Positions 61,622 through 64,000 of a stretch of 64,000 nucleotides of DNA are shown here, in pieces. The notes under the pieces were generated by a model. It made no database searches. It had not been told where the DNA came from and was given only the letters and a program-made list of their open reading frames with translations. The position numbers were made by a program, and so were the translations under genes. This DNA is from Flectobacillus longus (GTDB lineage: Bacteria > Bacteroidota > Bacteroidia > Cytophagales > Spirosomataceae): contig NZ_JASHIC010000019.1 of assembly GCF_030056705.1 (NCBI RefSeq), positions 99,107 to 163,106 on the forward strand, read 5' to 3'. The first letter of the stretch is position 1. Every line of letters begins with the position of its first letter.

Positions 61622-61867
61622 TGTAACTATGTGTAACTCTACTGATTATCAGGATTTTATCACAATTTATATAGCTGTAACCACTTTTCCAAATTTGTAA
61701 CCAGTTTGTAACTTGTTGTAACCAGCCTTTTTCTTTCTTATTTGGTTACAAACTATTTGTAACTTTTCTACAAACTTTAGAATAAAAAATAATTAGAATA
61801 TATTGATATAAGTAAATGATAGTCAGATGGTTACAAGTTTGAAAAGTTAAACAGTTACAAAGTTACA
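61622..61867. repeat. Cluster of 11 TGTAAC/GTTACA hexamers (iteron-like)
   Basis: TGTAAC starts at 61622, 61632, 61676, 61696, 61707, 61717 and 61758; GTTACA at 61745, 61830, 61854 and 61862. Chance would give about 0.1 copies in 246 bp of random sequence. Several copies are spaced 10-11 bp, one helical turn. Flanks are often TTGTAACTT or TTGTAACCA. The region is AT-rich, holds no gene and lies between divergent genes. Replication origin, partition site or multi-operator are the candidates. Confidence 0.7.
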
Positions 61868-62001
61868 AGGATACTCAATTTTTATGAATCAACCCTAAGA
61901 GAGTCAGAGAGAGAAGAACTCAATTCAATTTTCAAATATCTTAACATAGTGTTTTGTTTAGTATATATATAATTTATCTAATAAGAAATTAATTAGATGT
62001 A

Positions 62002-62026
62002 GATTTACGTTATATATTTGTAAATC
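62002..62026 (+). promoter_or_regulatory. -7 box TATATTTG within an inverted repeat, Panacea operon
   Basis: TATATTTG (62013-62020) is an exact -7 match, 47 bp before the ATG at 62068. It lies between the arms GATTTAC (62002-62008) and GTAAATC (62020-62026), as expected of an autoregulated toxin-antitoxin promoter. Confidence 0.5.
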
Positions 62027-62067
62027 GTTAAATTAATGGTTACCCTAGACTTTAACGGCATAAAAAT

Positions 62068-62526
62068 ATGATTGATAGTAGAATCGCAGCGGAATATTTA
62101 CTGGCACTTGCAAAAAGTAGAAAAATCTATTTGAGTGCCACACAACTTCATAAATTATTATTTATAATCTATGGGGTTTGCCTAGCCAATGAGGTTGGAG
62201 GAGACACCCCTATATTTGACGAAACCCCACAGGCTTGGCCTTATGGTCCCGTCTTCCCTAAAGTTCAGAAAGTAAATAGAGATGCAGACTATGATCCTGA
62301 CTCAGAGAGGTACAAAGACCTAAGAAATTTTCAACGAATTTTTGAAAATGTTCTTAATAGGTTTGGCGGAATCTCTGCAAAAGCACTATCTGATTGGTCA
62401 CACAAAGAGGGAAGTCCCTGGTATCAGACTACAAAGAGAGTTAATTTTAAGTGGAGTGACCAGATTGATAATAATGCTATCAAGCTATATTTTCAAGGAA
62501 AAAAAACTAATCAGGTAAATGGCTAA
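62068..62526 (+). CDS. Panacea-domain (SocA/GepA-like, DUF4065) antitoxin candidate
   Basis: 152 residues. LSATQLHKLLFIIYGVCLAN, PIFDETPQAWPYGPVFPKVQ and the C-terminal SHKEGSPWYQT match the Panacea domain, known as a promiscuous antitoxin fold (PanA) paired with many unrelated toxins, and as the ClpXP adaptor SocA. The next gene overlaps by 8 bp and encodes a membrane protein, fitting a PanAT pair in a prophage. Plus strand with its own promoter, so probably expressed in the lysogen. Confidence 0.85.
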   Translation: MIDSRIAAEYLLALAKSRKIYLSATQLHKLLFIIYGVCLANEVGGDTPIFDETPQAWPYGPVFPKVQKVNRDADYDPDSERYKDLRNFQRIFENVLNRFGGISAKALSDWSHKEGSPWYQTTKRVNFKWSDQIDNNAIKLYFQGKKTNQVNG

Positions 62527-63112
62527 TCCTAAGAAAAACAAAAAGAAACAAAAAAGAGCAAATAGTCAAATAGGCAGATTAGGGACTATACCTTCTGAAG
62601 CTAGTAATCTAGACAGTGACAGTATTCTGAACTCTATAGGATCTGAAATCGAAGATAATGGAGTTACATCAGATCCGACAATCGATATAGATAACGAAAA
62701 TCTATCTGTTCAAAAAAAGTTAAAGGAAGCTGAGGAATTAAAGTTAACTCTTAAAAAATTAAAGTATAAAATTGAACGGTATTATTCTAACTCGAAGGTC
62801 AGAATACTGCTTGTTGTTTGGACAGTAGCAATTGTTTCAGTGTGGCTATTGATAGTCGCTTTGTTATTAGCATTAAACAACAACACCATAAACCTAGATA
62901 AGCATTATTTTCCGAAATCTATTATTATTCGTATAAGTGATAATGTATTAATGACACTTATTAGCACTACTACAGTCAATATTTTAGGGCTAACCTATAT
63001 TGTATTAAGAGGGCACTTTAAAAATTTATTTGAAAATGAAAAAACCAAAAAGAAGTCAAGTATCAAATCCGAAGATCCACAACAGAAATCAAATAATGAG
63101 GGGGAAGAATAA
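62519..63112 (+). CDS. Membrane protein, toxin candidate of the Panacea pair
   Basis: 197 residues. A charged, Lys/Glu-rich N-terminal ~85 residues includes a coiled coil (QKKLKEAEELKLTLKKLKYK). Two membrane helices follow (~95-118, LLVVWTVAIVSVWLLIVALL; and ~142-163, LMTLISTTTVNILGLTYIVL) and then a polar tail. Coupled to the Panacea gene by overlap. Membrane-depolarising toxins are among known PanA partners, so this is the predicted toxin; no toxicity can be shown from sequence. Confidence 0.65.
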   Translation: MANPKKNKKKQKRANSQIGRLGTIPSEASNLDSDSILNSIGSEIEDNGVTSDPTIDIDNENLSVQKKLKEAEELKLTLKKLKYKIERYYSNSKVRILLVVWTVAIVSVWLLIVALLLALNNNTINLDKHYFPKSIIIRISDNVLMTLISTTTVNILGLTYIVLRGHFKNLFENEKTKKKSSIKSEDPQQKSNNEGEE

Positions 63113-63128
63113 ATTTCTTCCCCCTCAT
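63096..63128. terminator. Terminator of the toxin-antitoxin operon
   Basis: A perfect 13-bp stem ATGAGGGGGAAGA (63096-63108) with 63116-63128, then ATTTATTA. It overlaps the last codons of the membrane-protein gene and ends before the leftward gene stop at 63132, so it can serve both sides. Confidence 0.8.
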
Positions 63129-63131
63129 TTA

Positions 63132-63437
63132 TTACTTTAAATACGATTTATAGATGGTTTCTTTACTGACGTGTATCAAAGCTTCTTCATCAACTTGAGC
63201 TTTGAATACCTCAAAGGCTATGTATTTGCTCTGGTCTTTGCCGTACTCCCAGAGGTCTACATAAAACCCCTGGGCGCTCTCAAGGAAGTCTATCCCTATC
63301 AGCAAAAACATTCGGTGGCCTTTTTGGTCTCTCCACCAAGTACCACGTCTAAATTCTGCTGCTGTTATATCCATAAGTAGTAAATGATTGTACCCCAAAT
63401 CAGAATGGATAATAGTATAATCAGTCTCCAGCACCAT
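63132..63437 (-). CDS. Hypothetical phage protein
   Basis: 101 residues. MDITAAEFRRGTWWRDQKGH in the first half and AIVE-like beta strands later (DLWEYGKDQSKYIAFEVFKA). The ATG at 63437 directly follows the TAA of the preceding gene. Not recognised. Confidence 0.5.
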   Translation of the reverse strand: MVLETDYTIIHSDLGYNHLLLMDITAAEFRRGTWWRDQKGHRMFLLIGIDFLESAQGFYVDLWEYGKDQSKYIAFEVFKAQVDEEALIHVSKETIYKSYLK

Positions 63438-63761
63438 TTACTTACGGTTAGGTCTCTTTTTGTCTTCATCTTTTTTACGGTGTTTTGATGAGTTCAAATG
63501 CCCCGCCCAGCTTTGTGGTGTATGAAAAGTTTTGCCACAGCAGGTTTTGGCTTTAAAGGTGTACTTCTCCAAGTGTTCTGGAGTTTTTGGCTCATAGATC
63601 GGCTCTGGTGGTATATGCCCCAAATCCTGCTTTATTTCTCTGACAATACCCTCAGCCTGAGTTAGCATCAACAACAATACAGACTTTCGGTAAGACGTGG
63701 TCTGAAGCTCGTCAAGATACTTCTGAAGAAACTTGACTCTTGCAGGCAGGTTATTCGTCAT
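63438..63761 (-). CDS. Zinc-finger-like phage protein
   Basis: 107 residues. A helical N-terminal part is followed by AKTCCGKTFHTPQSWAGHLN-SSKH, a C2H2-like finger with HxxxxxH spacing as in U1-type fingers; the two cysteines are adjacent rather than spaced CxxC. A Lys/Arg-rich end (RKKDEDKKRPNRK) suggests nucleic-acid binding. The ATG overlaps the small gene upstream by 11 bp. Confidence 0.55.
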   Translation of the reverse strand: MTNNLPARVKFLQKYLDELQTTSYRKSVLLLMLTQAEGIVREIKQDLGHIPPEPIYEPKTPEHLEKYTFKAKTCCGKTFHTPQSWAGHLNSSKHRKKDEDKKRPNRK

Positions 63762-63879
63762 TGGCTAGTATCGGACAAAGTTGATATCCACGTTCCCATA
63801 ATTCAGCCAATACCTTTTGTACCTTTTTCTGGCTTACTTCTTCTATTTCTTCGAAGTTCTCCATCAGTACGTCTGCCAT
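63751..63879 (-). CDS. Small phage protein
   Basis: 42 residues: MADVLMENFEEIEEVSQKKV, QKVLAELWERGYQLCPILAN, DE. Acidic and helical. Coupled by an 11-bp overlap to the zinc-finger-like gene. Upstream frame is closed by a stop codon just before the ATG. Function unknown. Confidence 0.5.
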   Translation of the reverse strand: MADVLMENFEEIEEVSQKKVQKVLAELWERGYQLCPILANDE

Positions 63880-63948
63880 ATTGTCGGCTTCCCATTTTTA
63901 GTACAGTTTAAAAATATACATAATCTGTCTACTTTGATTATGTTTTAG

Positions 63949-63997
63949 ACCCTTCTTGGGCTGAGTGTAGCGTAGCGGAACGAAGCCCAAGAAGGGT
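63949..63997. repeat. 14-bp perfect inverted repeat at the window edge
   Basis: ACCCTTCTTGGGCT (63949-63962) and its exact complement at 63984-63997 flank a 21-nt G/C-richer spacer (GAGTGTAGCGTAGCGGAACGA). No T tract follows in the window. Could be a terminator or a small mobile repeat. Confidence 0.5.
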
Positions 63998-64000
63998 GTT

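Larger units (their letters stand above)
26480..64000. mobile_element. Prophage integrated at ssrA, right end outside the window
   Basis: Integrase, tape measure, tail hub, lysis genes, portal, large terminase, capsid, scaffold and S49 protease form a near-complete tailed-phage set. Most genes read leftward with overlapping start and stop codons. A long tape measure protein (1,360 residues) and no tail sheath suggest a siphovirus-like particle. Packaging and capsid genes are separated by ~8 kb of regulatory/modification genes. No attR, repressor or replicative polymerase is seen, so the element continues to the right. Confidence 0.93.

Noticed and set aside
1..64000. CRISPR arrays, rRNA operons, tRNA genes, complete insertion sequences
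   Set aside because: Looked for and not seen; the only RNA gene with firm support is ssrA, and no transposase frame with a DDE pattern was found.

Overview
The window is 64 kb from a Bacteroidota chromosome, most likely a Cytophagales member (the genus is inference). Supporting signs are AT-rich coding, a type IX secretion sorting tail, a one-protein hybrid two-component system with a propeller sensor, TAnnTTTG-type -7 promoter boxes, few Shine-Dalgarno sites, and a tmRNA with a Bacteroidota-like tag. About 26.5 kb of host chromosome is followed by a prophage that runs off the right edge.

Host part (1-26,500). A 5'-truncated DUF2723 membrane protein is followed by the grpE-dnaJ operon, a 1,325-residue secreted protein with two SASA esterase-like modules, queG, and a GntR/sugar-binding regulator. 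Next comes a rearrangement scar with the 3' ends of an outer-membrane-protein gene and of a second GntR-type regulator. Then follow a hybrid two-component system, a PLD-like protein, an S1/P1-nuclease-like protein, a GNAT acetyltransferase, a ferritin-like protein, an unknown protein, a YfcE-like phosphoesterase, a GroES-like protein, a TonB-dependent receptor and ssrA (tmRNA). A ~180 bp non-coding repeat occurs twice in inverted orientation, before queG and before the phosphoesterase gene.

Prophage (about 26,480 to beyond 64,000). A tyrosine integrase lies directly after the 3' end of ssrA, so ssrA is the probable attachment gene; the right att site is outside the window. Nearly all phage genes read leftward. 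From right to left: three small genes, a Panacea-type toxin-antitoxin pair on the plus strand, a non-coding region with 11 TGTAAC/GTTACA hexamers (possible origin or partition/operator site), a fibre-like and structural cassette (DUF1353, S49 protease, scaffold, major capsid protein, tail-tube-like protein), and a regulatory/replication-modification block (ParB-like, TAGT-like glycosyltransferase, trypsin-like protease, adenine-methylase-like protein, SymE-like protein, stand-alone RarA/MgsA C-terminal-like protein). Then come a TPR plus membrane-protein pair, the packaging genes (small and large terminase, portal), a lysis cassette (endolysin, holin-like protein, overlapping spanin-like pair), tail genes and the tape measure protein. 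A plus-strand membrane-protein gene is inserted in the tail operon.

The most unusual signals are non-coding. A ~125-nt leader at 53,315-53,440 starts at a strong Bacteroidota promoter and can fold as a three-way junction, with an alternative terminator-like pairing next to the start codon. The TGTAAC hexamer cluster is the second. The third is a repeated leader block with a covarying hairpin upstream of two phage genes. Three adjacent phage proteins end in tails resembling sliding-clamp or SSB-partner docking motifs, which suggests a module aimed at the host replisome. No phage repressor, polymerase or helicase is visible; these may lie to the right.
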